The notes under the pieces are model-generated. The model did no database searches. It saw nothing but the letters and a program-made list of their open reading frames with translations, and had not been told where the DNA came from. 13,139 nt of DNA from positions 1 to 13,139 of the forward strand of contig JAEZGB010000191.1 in NCBI GenBank assembly GCA_023437485.1. Direction: 5' to 3'. Below, in pieces: positions 6,408 to 13,139 of the stretch. Position 1 is the stretch's first letter; each line of letters starts with the position of its first letter. Made by a program: the position numbers and the translations under genes. The stretch comes from Bacteroidota bacterium. GTDB taxonomy: Bacteria > Bacteroidota > Bacteroidia > Flavobacteriales > Flavobacteriaceae.

Positions 6408-7136
6408 ATGACAGGACGAAAACTGGTAATCGGCGATATACATGGCGGCCTTAGGGCATTGCGTCAGATTCTTGAACGCGCCGAGGTTAATCAGGAAGAT
6501 AAGTTGATATTTCTGGGCGATTATGTTGACAGTTGGAGCGAATCCCCGCAAGTTCTGGACTACCTGATCGCGCTGAGCGCCACACACAATTGCCTGTTTA
6601 TGCGCGGCAACCACGACGACCTGCTCCTGCAATGGCTTCGGGGAAAGGAAAATGAATTGTGGTTCCAGCACGGAGGCGAGGCAACCATAAAATCATACTC
6701 CGTCTTGGGCGATGACATCAAACAAAGGCATGTCAATTTTTTGGACACGCTTTCATATTATCACATCGACTCCCAAAACCGGCTGTTTGTCCACGCCGGG
6801 TTTACCAATCTGCATGGGATTGCGCATGAACATTATCCCCGGCTCGCATTTTGGGACCGAACGCTCTGGGAAACGGCTGTCGGCTTTGACAAATCGCTTT
6901 CTCCTGACGATGCGTTTTATCCCAGGCGCCTTACACTCTACCGCGAAATTTACATTGGCCACACTCCCGTTACCAAAATTGGAAAAACGGTTCCCGTGCA
7001 GATGGGTTGCGTGTGGAATGTGGATACCGGCGCGGCCTTTAACGGGCCACTGACCATTATGGACATTGACACCAAGGAGTATTGGCAAAGCGATCCGCTT
7101 CCTGAACTCTACCCGGACGAGCGCGGCAGAAATTAA
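6408..7136 (+). CDS. PPP-family metallophosphatase (serine/threonine phosphatase / ApaH-like)
   Basis: A 242-residue calcineurin-type phosphoesterase with the full PPP signature: GDIHG at 9-13, GDYVD at 37-41, GNHD at 67-70, HAG at 129-131, and GHTP at 184-187. The dinuclear metal ligands are Asp10, His12, Asp38, Asn68 and the later histidines. NVDTGA at 204-209 is typical of bacterial PPP enzymes such as phage lambda-type phosphatases and ApaH relatives. It may dephosphorylate phosphoproteins or dinucleoside polyphosphates; sequence does not decide which. I chose the ATG at 6408 rather than one at 6372: the conserved strand starts five residues after it, and GGAGG occurs about 12 bases upstream, an unusually clear Shine-Dalgarno for this phylum. 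An in-frame extension of 12 residues from 6372 would be non-conserved. The stop overlaps the A-run of the convergent dehydrogenase terminator. Confidence 0.93.
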   Translation: MTGRKLVIGDIHGGLRALRQILERAEVNQEDKLIFLGDYVDSWSESPQVLDYLIALSATHNCLFMRGNHDDLLLQWLRGKENELWFQHGGEATIKSYSVLGDDIKQRHVNFLDTLSYYHIDSQNRLFVHAGFTNLHGIAHEHYPRLAFWDRTLWETAVGFDKSLSPDDAFYPRRLTLYREIYIGHTPVTKIGKTVPVQMGCVWNVDTGAAFNGPLTIMDIDTKEYWQSDPLPELYPDERGRN

Positions 7137-7154
7137 AAAACCGCCCGAAGGCGG
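7135..7154 (-). terminator. Intrinsic terminator of the aldehyde dehydrogenase gene
   Basis: The five-base perfect arms CCGCC (7141-7145) and GGCGG (7150-7154) are closed, on the minus strand, by a UUCG loop and followed by six Us (A-run 7135-7140). On the plus strand the bases after the hairpin are not U-rich, so it serves the minus-strand gene, whose stop lies only six bases away. Confidence 0.88.
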
Positions 7155-7160
7155 CTTGTA

Positions 7161-8714
7161 TTACAAATCAAATTTAATTCCCTGCGCCAGCGGCAGGTTG
7201 GTGGTATAATTGATCGTGTTGGTTTGGCGACGCATGTAGATTTTCCAGGCATCGGAACCGGATTCACGTCCTCCGCCGGTTTCCTTCTCACCGCCAAAGG
7301 CACCGCCGATCTCGGCACCTGAAGTTCCAATATTGACATTGGCGATTCCGCAATCAGACCCCGCAACCGATAGGAACCTCTCGGCTTCGCGAAGGTTGTT
7401 GGTCATAATGGCCGATGAAAGGCCCTGTGCAACAGCGTTTTGGATTTCGATCGCGTTTTCAACATCGCCTGAATATTTGAGCAGGTATAAAATCGGGGCG
7501 AAAGTCTCATGCTGCACGATCTCGAATGAATTGTCGGCTTCGGCGATGGCGGGGCGCACGTAACATCCGCTTTCATAGCCTTCACCCGAGAGAACGCCGC
7601 CTTCAATAAGAAGATTACCGCCCTGTTTCACCACCTGGTCAAGCGCATTCTGGTACATCTGCACCGCATCCTTGTCAATAAGTGGGCCTACGTGGTTGTT
7701 TTGGTCAAGCGGATTGCCGATGCGAAGTTGCCCGTATGCAGACACGATGGCATCCTTTACCTTGTCAAAGATTGATTCATGGATGATGAGCCTGCGGGTG
7801 GAAGTACAGCGTTGGCCAGCCGTACCTACAGCGCCAAACACGGCTCCGATGACGGTCATCTTGATATCGGCGTCAGGGGTAACGATGATGGCGTTGTTTC
7901 CGCCGAGTTCCAACAGCGATTTGCCCAATCTTGCGGCCACGGCCTGCGCCACAATCTTTCCCATCCGGGTTGAGCCCGTTGCCGAAACCAATGGAATGCG
8001 CGTATCGTTTGAAAGCCATTCACCAACTTTATAATCGCCGTTGACCAGGCAGGAGATACCTTCGGGGAGGTTGTTTTCGCGGATGACCTCGGCAATGATG
8101 TTTTGGCAGGCGATCCCGCAAAGTGGTGTTTTCTCAGATGGTTTCCAGATGCAGACATCGCCGCAAATCCATGCCAGGGCCGTGTTCCATGACCATACGG
8201 CCACCGGAAAATTGAACGCCGAAATAATCCCGACGATTCCAAGGGGATGATATTGCTCGTACATGCGGTGGCCGGGGCGCTCCGAATGCATTGTCAGGCC
8301 GTGAAGCTGGCGCGAAAGCCCGACTGCAAAATCGCAAATATCAATCATTTCCTGCACCTCTCCATATCCTTCCTGAAGTGACTTGCCCATCTCATAAGAA
8401 ACGAGTTTGCCCAGGGCTTCCTTGTTCTTGCGGAGCTTCTCGCCAAATTGCCGCACAATCTCGCCACGTTGCGGTGCCGGCATCAGGCGGAAGGATTTAA
8501 AAGCCTCCGATGCCTTTTGCATGGCCGCCTCGTAATCTTCTTTGGTTGATTGAGTCACCGTCCCGATCAGGCTGCCGTCAACCGGCGAATACGATTCAAG
8601 TGGTGCGCCGTTGGCAAAAAATTGAGTTCCGGTTGAAGTTCCAGGGTTTATTTCCTTGATGCCAAGTGCGGAGAGCGCCTCGGCAATTCCGAATGATTCT
8701 GTGGTGGTTTGCAT
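7161..8714 (-). CDS. ALDH7-type aldehyde dehydrogenase (L-aminoadipate-semialdehyde / piperidine-6-carboxylate dehydrogenase-like)
   Basis: A 517-residue NAD(P)+-dependent aldehyde dehydrogenase of full length. Catalytic Cys303 is in AGQRCTSTRR and general-base Glu269 in LLELGGNNA; Asn168 in FNFP and Lys191 in WKPSEKTP complete the active and cofactor sites. The LELGGNNAIIV and GTAGQRCTSTRR forms, FNFPVAVWSWN and the C-terminal GGEKETGGGRESGSDAWK are characteristic of the ALDH7 (antiquitin/AmaB) branch, which oxidises alpha-aminoadipate semialdehyde in lysine breakdown. The substrate assignment is from family resemblance. The gene lies 79 bases downstream of 3-hydroxyanthranilate dioxygenase on the same strand, but it appears to have its own promoter at 8733-8740 and its own terminator. 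It may therefore be expressed both alone and with the upstream gene. Confidence 0.93.
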   Translation of the reverse strand: MQTTTESFGIAEALSALGIKEINPGTSTGTQFFANGAPLESYSPVDGSLIGTVTQSTKEDYEAAMQKASEAFKSFRLMPAPQRGEIVRQFGEKLRKNKEALGKLVSYEMGKSLQEGYGEVQEMIDICDFAVGLSRQLHGLTMHSERPGHRMYEQYHPLGIVGIISAFNFPVAVWSWNTALAWICGDVCIWKPSEKTPLCGIACQNIIAEVIRENNLPEGISCLVNGDYKVGEWLSNDTRIPLVSATGSTRMGKIVAQAVAARLGKSLLELGGNNAIIVTPDADIKMTVIGAVFGAVGTAGQRCTSTRRLIIHESIFDKVKDAIVSAYGQLRIGNPLDQNNHVGPLIDKDAVQMYQNALDQVVKQGGNLLIEGGVLSGEGYESGCYVRPAIAEADNSFEIVQHETFAPILYLLKYSGDVENAIEIQNAVAQGLSSAIMTNNLREAERFLSVAGSDCGIANVNIGTSGAEIGGAFGGEKETGGGRESGSDAWKIYMRRQTNTINYTTNLPLAQGIKFDL

Positions 8715-8732
8715 AACTGAAATTTAGTGCCG

Positions 8733-8740
8733 CGAAGGTA
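8733..8740 (-). promoter_or_regulatory. -7 box of the aldehyde dehydrogenase promoter
   Basis: On the minus strand the sequence GCCG-TACCTTCG-CGGC contains TACCTTCG, one base away from TAnnTTTG. The GTACCTTTGC-like context is the commonest form of this box in flavobacteria. It lies 19 bases before the start codon, giving a very short leader. The -33 TTTG element is not obvious. The flanking GCCG and CGGC can also pair as a small hairpin. Confidence 0.5.
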
Positions 8741-8793
8741 CGGCTTTTATTGATTTTGGGAAATTGCGTACCGTCTCCTACCCCAATGCTGAT

Positions 8794-9330
8794 TTACTCC
8801 CGCGCCATATATCGGCTGTCGGCTTCCATTACATGTCCGCATTTATCACAAGTGCGGAGTTCCAACGAGTTGTAAAAGGCTTTGTAATGCGGCAGAAAGT
8901 CCATTTCAATATCGTGAAGTTCAAAGTATACCTCATGAAGTTTGTGGTTGCAATTGTCGCAAAACCACAGCAGTCCGTCAGTGAATCCCTTGCCGGCGCG
9001 TTTGCGCTCCACCACCAGTCCCACTGAACCTTCGGTCCTTACCGGAGAATGTGGCGTCCTGGCAGGGTGCAGGTACATGTCGCCCGGACCCAACACAAGT
9101 TCCTGCTTCTTTCCGTCAATCTGCACATAAACCTTTATTTCACCCTCGAGTTGATAAAATAATTCTTCGGTCTCGTTATAGTGATAGTCCTTACGTGCGT
9201 TTGGACCGCCCACCACCATGACGATATAATCATCGGCCTGGGGAAAAACACTTTTGTTGCCCACCGGCGGTTTTAAAAGGTGCCGGTTTTCGGCAATCCA
9301 TCGGGAGAGGTTTAGGGGTTGTGGTGTCAT
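8794..9330 (-). CDS. nbaC: 3-hydroxyanthranilate 3,4-dioxygenase
   Basis: A 178-residue cupin dioxygenase that opens the ring of 3-hydroxyanthranilate to 2-amino-3-carboxymuconate semialdehyde. This is the kynurenine-pathway step leading to quinolinate and NAD, or to tryptophan/2-nitrobenzoate breakdown. The catalytic Fe(II) ligands are visible as His50 and Glu56 (DYHYNETEELFYQ) and His94 (HPARTPHSP). Substrate-binding Arg46, Arg98 and Glu109 match the Cupriavidus enzyme. The bacterial-type C-terminus has two CxxC pairs, Cys124/Cys127 (CDNC) and Cys161/Cys164 (CDKC), forming the rubredoxin-like second iron site. The length is normal. No other kynurenine-pathway gene (kynurenine monooxygenase, kynureninase, decarboxylase) is in the window. 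The start lies only 54 bases from the stop of the upstream nuclease-family gene, with that gene's terminator in between. Confidence 0.95.
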   Translation of the reverse strand: MTPQPLNLSRWIAENRHLLKPPVGNKSVFPQADDYIVMVVGGPNARKDYHYNETEELFYQLEGEIKVYVQIDGKKQELVLGPGDMYLHPARTPHSPVRTEGSVGLVVERKRAGKGFTDGLLWFCDNCNHKLHEVYFELHDIEMDFLPHYKAFYNSLELRTCDKCGHVMEADSRYMARE

Positions 9331-9353
9331 TGTTTTTTCGCCTAATTTACTAA

Positions 9354-9381
9354 ATAAAAAAAGGTTGGCGAACCAACCTTT
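9354..9381 (-). terminator. Intrinsic terminator of the endonuclease/exonuclease/phosphatase-family gene
   Basis: Perfect nine-base arms (aaaggttgg at 9360-9368 and ccaaccttt at 9373-9381) are closed by a UUCG loop on the minus strand and followed by a seven-U tract. The hairpin starts three bases past the stop codon of the upstream gene and separates it from the dioxygenase gene. Confidence 0.92.
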
Positions 9382-9384
9382 ACT

Positions 9385-10494
9385 TTACTTTTTCTCTTTA
9401 ATGAGGTAGATATACACCGGGAAGTGGTCGCTAAACCCAACCTCTGACTGCGAACTGCGCAGGGGATAACCTTTGTATTGTCCGCTGGTGGTGATCATGT
9501 AGGGTTTATTGTAAATACCGGCTTTCCAATATCTCCATGAATCATAGCCCTCCCGAATTAAAGGCTCTGTTACCATGATCATGTCAAAAATATCCCAGGA
9601 ATCCCGGTACCCGATGGTTCCCATTCCCTTGTTGGCCATACTTTCGAAAGGATTGTAAATGCCCTTCTCTTTCACTTCAGATTTTTTGCCTTTTGCGCCA
9701 AGCCCAACTTTTACGCTCTTGTTGAAGCTCCCATCATTAAGGTCGCCCAGAATAATAACTTTGGCGTCCGGCTTTATGGCTTGTAACGAGTCTGTGATGC
9801 GCCTGGTAAGGGCGGCAGCGGCCTCGCGATAAGGCGAGCTCCGTTTTTCACCTCCCGACCTCGAAGGCCAATGGCACACAATCACGCTGACTTCCTCCCC
9901 GTCAAGGAGTCCGGTAACCAACAATTGATCACGGGTATATACGCGGCGCGATTCTTTATCAGCCTGGAGCTCATCATCAGTTTTTTCGTCAGTGTCCTTT
10001 TTGGCACTTTGGTCGGCGTCCCTGTATATCATTAACGGGACATTGACATAACTGGTGGGTTTGAAGTGCTTCTTTTGGTACAACAGCGCAACATCGATTC
10101 CACGTCGGTCAGGTGAATCGAAATGAACGATTCCGTAATCTTTTGAAATAAGTTTGGGCTGTTTTACCAGGTCTTCCAAAACCTGCCTGTTTTCAATTTC
10201 CGATCCGCCCAGCAATGTTGGGGCATTGGGATTTTCGCCGGTACCGATTTCTGAAATCACCCGGGCCAGGTTTTCAAGTTTCTTGCGGTATTTCTCACCC
10301 GTCCAACGACGTGCACCGCTGGGAGTAAATTCATCATCATTGATTTTCGGGTCATTGATGGTGTCAAAGATGTTCTCCAGGTTGTAAAAGCCCACCGTAT
10401 GAACAATGTACTTTTTTTGCTGCGAAAACGCACTGCTTGTTAAGAATAAGACAAAGAACAGGGCAATAAAATTTTTTATCCTCATAAAAATCAT
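9385..10494 (-). CDS. Secreted endonuclease/exonuclease/phosphatase-family protein
   Basis: A 369-residue protein with a signal peptide (hydrophobic run about 9-20, cleavage likely near SAFS-Q25). Translation could start at Met1 or at Met4, three residues later; Met4 gives the more usual MRIKNF n-region. The EEP (DNase I-like) fold motifs are present in order: FYNLEN at 36-41, SEIEN at 98-102 with metal ligand Glu99, RRGIDVALLY at 130-139, CHWPSR at 207-212 with catalytic His208, GDLND at 250-254 with Asp251 and Asn253, and SDHFPV at 355-360 with the catalytic Asp-His pair. An insertion at about 160-184 is low-complexity and highly charged. Family members cleave phosphodiester or phosphomonoester bonds in nucleic acids, phospholipids or inositol phosphates, so the substrate is open. 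Export points to an extracellular or periplasmic role, for instance nutrient or phosphate scavenging. Confidence 0.9.
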   Translation of the reverse strand: MIFMRIKNFIALFFVLFLTSSAFSQQKKYIVHTVGFYNLENIFDTINDPKINDDEFTPSGARRWTGEKYRKKLENLARVISEIGTGENPNAPTLLGGSEIENRQVLEDLVKQPKLISKDYGIVHFDSPDRRGIDVALLYQKKHFKPTSYVNVPLMIYRDADQSAKKDTDEKTDDELQADKESRRVYTRDQLLVTGLLDGEEVSVIVCHWPSRSGGEKRSSPYREAAAALTRRITDSLQAIKPDAKVIILGDLNDGSFNKSVKVGLGAKGKKSEVKEKGIYNPFESMANKGMGTIGYRDSWDIFDMIMVTEPLIREGYDSWRYWKAGIYNKPYMITTSGQYKGYPLRSSQSEVGFSDHFPVYIYLIKEKK

Positions 10495-10531
10495 GTTATC
10501 TAATCGTCAAATTTGAATACAAAGTTTGCGC

Positions 10532-10539
10532 CAAAAGTA
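10532..10539 (-). promoter_or_regulatory. -7 box (TACTTTTG) of the exported nuclease-family gene
   Basis: On the minus strand TACTTTTG matches TAnnTTTG exactly and lies 38 bases before the first start codon (47 before the second), the usual leader length. A -33 TTTG is not clear at the expected distance. It sits only 20 bases from the oppositely directed box at 10560-10567. Confidence 0.5.
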
Positions 10540-10559
10540 GATAATAATATGAAATGCTG

Positions 10560-10567
10560 TACATTTG
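10560..10567 (+). promoter_or_regulatory. -7 box (TACATTTG) of the TonB-dependent receptor gene
   Basis: TACATTTG followed by CC matches the Bacteroidota -7 consensus exactly and lies 54 bases before the receptor start codon. The -33 element is weak or absent. The 5' leader holds a short inverted repeat, GTTAA...TTAAC, around 10574-10590. Confidence 0.5.
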
Positions 10568-10621
10568 CCGGCCGTTAAGTTTATATTAACGAAGGCGGTA
10601 GAAATTAATTCAATCTTATTT

Positions 10622-13139
10622 ATGAGAAAAATTCTTTTAAGTACTTTATTGGTGATGCAGGCCCTTGTGTCCTTCGCGCAAACCACCGGTGTCACCGGGA
10701 CGGTTGTCGATGCCAAGACGCAAAAGCCCATTCAAAATGTGGTGACATCCATACAAAACACCAACCAGACTCAGGTAACTGATATTCTGGGGCGTTTTAC
10801 CTATGAGAATGTCGAAGAAGGTCAAAAGCTACTGCTTATCAAAAGTGCCGGTTTCCGCGACCAGCTTCTGCCGGTTGTGATTGTTTCGGGACAAATGCTT
10901 GACCTGGGTACCGTGACCCTTGAAGAGGATATCACGGCCGAACAGGAACTCAGCCTGATCACGATTACCGAAAACGATTTGGGTGACGACAACAGCGGTT
11001 CTGAAAGTACGGCCGGACTTCTGCAGGCTACGCGTGATGCTTTCCAGCAATCGGCGGCGTTCAACTGGGGCCAGGCCCGATTCAGGATTCGCGGTCTTGA
11101 CAACGAGTACGGAACCACCATGATCAATGGGGTTGTAATGAACAAATTATATGACGGCAGGCCGCAATGGGGCAACTGGGGCGGTCTTAATGACGCTACC
11201 AGGAACCAGGAATTCACCATGGGATCAGCGCCATCCGATTATACTTTTGGCGGCATCTTGGGAACGCAGGAAATCAACACACGCGCTTCTATCTATCGTC
11301 CGGGATCAAGGATTTCCTTTTCCGGAACCAACACTAATTACAGCTGGAGGATGATGGGAACCCACGCTTCAGGTATGAATGCCGATGGCTGGGCGTACGT
11401 AATTTCCGGATCGCGCCGTTGGGCAACCGAAGGCTATTTTGAAGGAACTGATTACAGCGCGAACTCCCTGTTTGCCAGTGTCGAGAAAAAAATCTCTGAC
11501 AGGCACTCGATTAACCTGACCTCGATTTTTGCCCAGAACAGCCGCGGCAAGAATTCGCCAAATACGGCCGAAGTTGCCAGTATCGCCGGGCATAAATACA
11601 ATTCCTACTGGGGATGGCAGGATGGGAAGAAGCGCAACTCGCGTGACAAGGACGTAGAGGAGCCGATCAACATTCTGGGGCACTACTGGAAATTGTCTGA
11701 CAAGACCAATCTGAACACCAACATCGCTTACCAAACCGGTTCAATTGGAAACAGCAGGCTTGATTTCTCGGGTGTCAACAACCCTGACCCAACCTACTAC
11801 CGTTACCTGCCAAGTTACTTTACCTCGCTTTTTGAGAACAACCCTGACGTGGTAAATGCCCAGGACCCAAGTGCATACGCCCCGGGCGGGCTTGGCGGAA
11901 TCTGGACTCCAAATTACTTGGCCGCCACAAACCCGCTTGATGCGAGGTTTCTGGCAAACCGTCAAATTGATTGGTTTGCAATGTATCGCGCCAACACCAC
12001 TCCCATCATTGTTGATGGCCAAGAGGTAGGGCGTGCGCCTGCCGAGAGCTTCTACATTCTTTATGAAGACCGCACCGACGACAAGCAATTCTCGGCAAAC
12101 TCTATCCTGAGCAGCCAGATTGCCGACAACATTGTACTCAACGCTGGCGCCAGCTTCCGCAGGCTGAAGTCACACAACTACCAGCATGTTCTTGACCTGC
12201 TTGGCGGTTTGTACTTCCGTGACGTCGATACTTTTGGCGAAGGTTTGCAAACTCAATCGGACATCAACAACCCTGACCGCCTGGTGCGCGAAGGCGACGA
12301 GTACGGTTACAACTACAACTTGTTTGCGACCGTAATGGATGCATTCGCCCAGGCACGGTTCACCTACACCAAATTTGATTTTTATCTTGGACAGACTTTT
12401 TCACGAAGCGAATACTACCGCGAAGGTTTGTACCGCAACGGTTACTATCCGAACAACTCGTTTGGAAACAGCAATAAGATTGTGTTTGAAAACTTCGGTT
12501 TCAAGGGCGGCCTGACATACAAACTTACCGGACAGCATGCCTTTGTACTCAACGGGGCTTATATGACCAAAGCACCTACCATGCGCAATGTGTTCCCCAA
12601 TGCCCGGATGAACAACAACATCCTTCCCGGCATCGAGAGCGAAAACATTGCCAGTGCCGATGTGTCATACATTGTACGTACACCTAAATTCAAAGGCCGT
12701 TTGACGGGGTACTTTTCAAAGATCCAGAAAGCCACTGAGACCTCATTCTTCTTTGGCGAAGGAATCTTTGAAGATTCGGACGGCGACGGTGGTGATGCTT
12801 TCGTGGCCGAAACCGTAAGCGGAATCGACAAAAAGCAAATCGGTGGAGAACTTGGGATCGAGTACCAATTCACTTCGACCCTTAAATTTATCGGTAGTGC
12901 AGCCTACGGCGAATATACTTATGACAACAATCCGAATGTGCGGTTGAACCAGGACGCGCTCGCATCTCCTGAAAACCCGAACCCGCTTACCAACTTTGGC
13001 AAGGCGACAATGAAAGGTTACAGGCTTCCAGGAATGCCTCAGACGGCTGCTTCGGCTGGCCTGGAGTATCGCGACCCTAAATTCTGGTGGGTTGGCGCAA
13101 ATGTTAACTACCTGGCCAACAATTATATTGACATTGCAC
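10622..13139 (+). CDS. TonB-dependent outer-membrane receptor, N-terminal about 839 residues (cut by window edge)
   Basis: The frame is open from the ATG at 10622 to the right edge without a stop. The signal peptide MRKILLSTLLVMQALVSFAQ ends at the common SFA-Q cleavage site. Residues about 22-105 form a carboxypeptidase-regulatory-like domain (GVTGTVVDAKTQKPIQNVVT, DILGRFTYENV, LLIKSAGFRD), a frequent N-terminal addition in Bacteroidota receptors. The plug domain spans about 120-215 and includes FRIRGLDNEYGTTMINGVVM. The remainder is a beta-barrel, rich in alternating aromatic and polar strands with long Asn/Asp/Gly loops, and the last strands are missing. The ligand is unknown. It is not clearly of the SusC subtype, and any SusD-like partner would be downstream, outside the window. 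The divergent nuclease-family gene shares its promoter region. Confidence 0.95.
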   Translation, partial: MRKILLSTLLVMQALVSFAQTTGVTGTVVDAKTQKPIQNVVTSIQNTNQTQVTDILGRFTYENVEEGQKLLLIKSAGFRDQLLPVVIVSGQMLDLGTVTLEEDITAEQELSLITITENDLGDDNSGSESTAGLLQATRDAFQQSAAFNWGQARFRIRGLDNEYGTTMINGVVMNKLYDGRPQWGNWGGLNDATRNQEFTMGSAPSDYTFGGILGTQEINTRASIYRPGSRISFSGTNTNYSWRMMGTHASGMNADGWAYVISGSRRWATEGYFEGTDYSANSLFASVEKKISDRHSINLTSIFAQNSRGKNSPNTAEVASIAGHKYNSYWGWQDGKKRNSRDKDVEEPINILGHYWKLSDKTNLNTNIAYQTGSIGNSRLDFSGVNNPDPTYYRYLPSYFTSLFENNPDVVNAQDPSAYAPGGLGGIWTPNYLAATNPLDARFLANRQIDWFAMYRANTTPIIVDGQEVGRAPAESFYILYEDRTDDKQFSANSILSSQIADNIVLNAGASFRRLKSHNYQHVLDLLGGLYFRDVDTFGEGLQTQSDINNPDRLVREGDEYGYNYNLFATVMDAFAQARFTYTKFDFYLGQTFSRSEYYREGLYRNGYYPNNSFGNSNKIVFENFGFKGGLTYKLTGQHAFVLNGAYMTKAPTMRNVFPNARMNNNILPGIESENIASADVSYIVRTPKFKGRLTGYFSKIQKATETSFFFGEGIFEDSDGDGGDAFVAETVSGIDKKQIGGELGIEYQFTSTLKFIGSAAYGEYTYDNNPNVRLNQDALASPENPNPLTNFGKATMKGYRLPGMPQTAASAGLEYRDPKFWWVGANVNYLANNYIDIA

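Noticed and set aside
7161..8714. Calling the aldehyde dehydrogenase 2-aminomuconate semialdehyde dehydrogenase because of its neighbour
   Set aside because: Its sequence pattern (FNFPVAVWSWN, LELGGNNAIIV, GTAGQRCTSTRR) fits the ALDH7 branch better.
10622..13139. Calling the TonB receptor a SusC-type glycan importer
   Set aside because: The barrel is cut off, no SusD-like gene is in view, and the plug sequence alone does not show the SusC signature well enough.
1..13139. CRISPR arrays, tRNA or rRNA genes, insertion sequences, prophage or defence islands
   Set aside because: No regularly spaced repeats, cloverleaf-like sequences, transposase or integrase motifs, or terminal inverted repeats were seen; base composition looks even across the window.

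Overview
The window looks like a stretch of a Bacteroidota chromosome, most likely a member of the Flavobacteriaceae with fairly high GC for that family (about half, by eye). The supporting signs are a TonB-dependent outer-membrane receptor with an N-terminal carboxypeptidase-regulatory-like domain, a signal peptide ending in the typical '...FAQ', a lipoprotein with an acidic run after its cysteine, -7 promoter boxes of the Bacteroidota TAnnTTTG type, and a structured intergenic element that resembles an abundant flavobacterial RNA motif. The layout is ordinary chromosome: tightly packed genes, with no phage, insertion sequence, CRISPR array, tRNA or rRNA.

Left part (1-1440): on the minus strand, the first 137 codons of a MoxR-type AAA ATPase run off the left edge. 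Upstream of it is a DUF4382-type lipoprotein with its own intrinsic terminator. Centre-left (1453-4334): on the plus strand, an aldo/keto reductase and a short-chain dehydrogenase are separated by one base. A candidate structured RNA element and a stand-alone AlbA_2 (Schlafen-type) domain protein follow. The AlbA_2 gene converges, three bases apart, on a minus-strand operon (6151-4338). That operon encodes an orphan NarL/LuxR-type response regulator followed by an unrecognised, probably exported, helix-rich protein.

Centre-right (6152-9330): a 256-base regulatory gap separates the response regulator from a divergent PPP-family phosphatase (plus strand). Next, on the minus strand, come an ALDH7-type aldehyde dehydrogenase and, upstream of it, 3-hydroxyanthranilate 3,4-dioxygenase of the kynurenine pathway. 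Right part (9385-13139): a secreted endonuclease/exonuclease/phosphatase-family protein (minus) diverges from a large TonB-dependent receptor (plus) that runs off the right edge. Two opposed, nearly touching -7 boxes lie between them.

Four intrinsic terminators are visible, all facing the minus strand, and three of them use a UUCG loop. No stretch over 300 bases lacks a gene. I do not see a convincing new defence or mobile system. The items most worth following up are the structured element at about 3094-3170, the response regulator/exported protein operon with its hairpin-containing leader, and the AlbA_2-domain protein.
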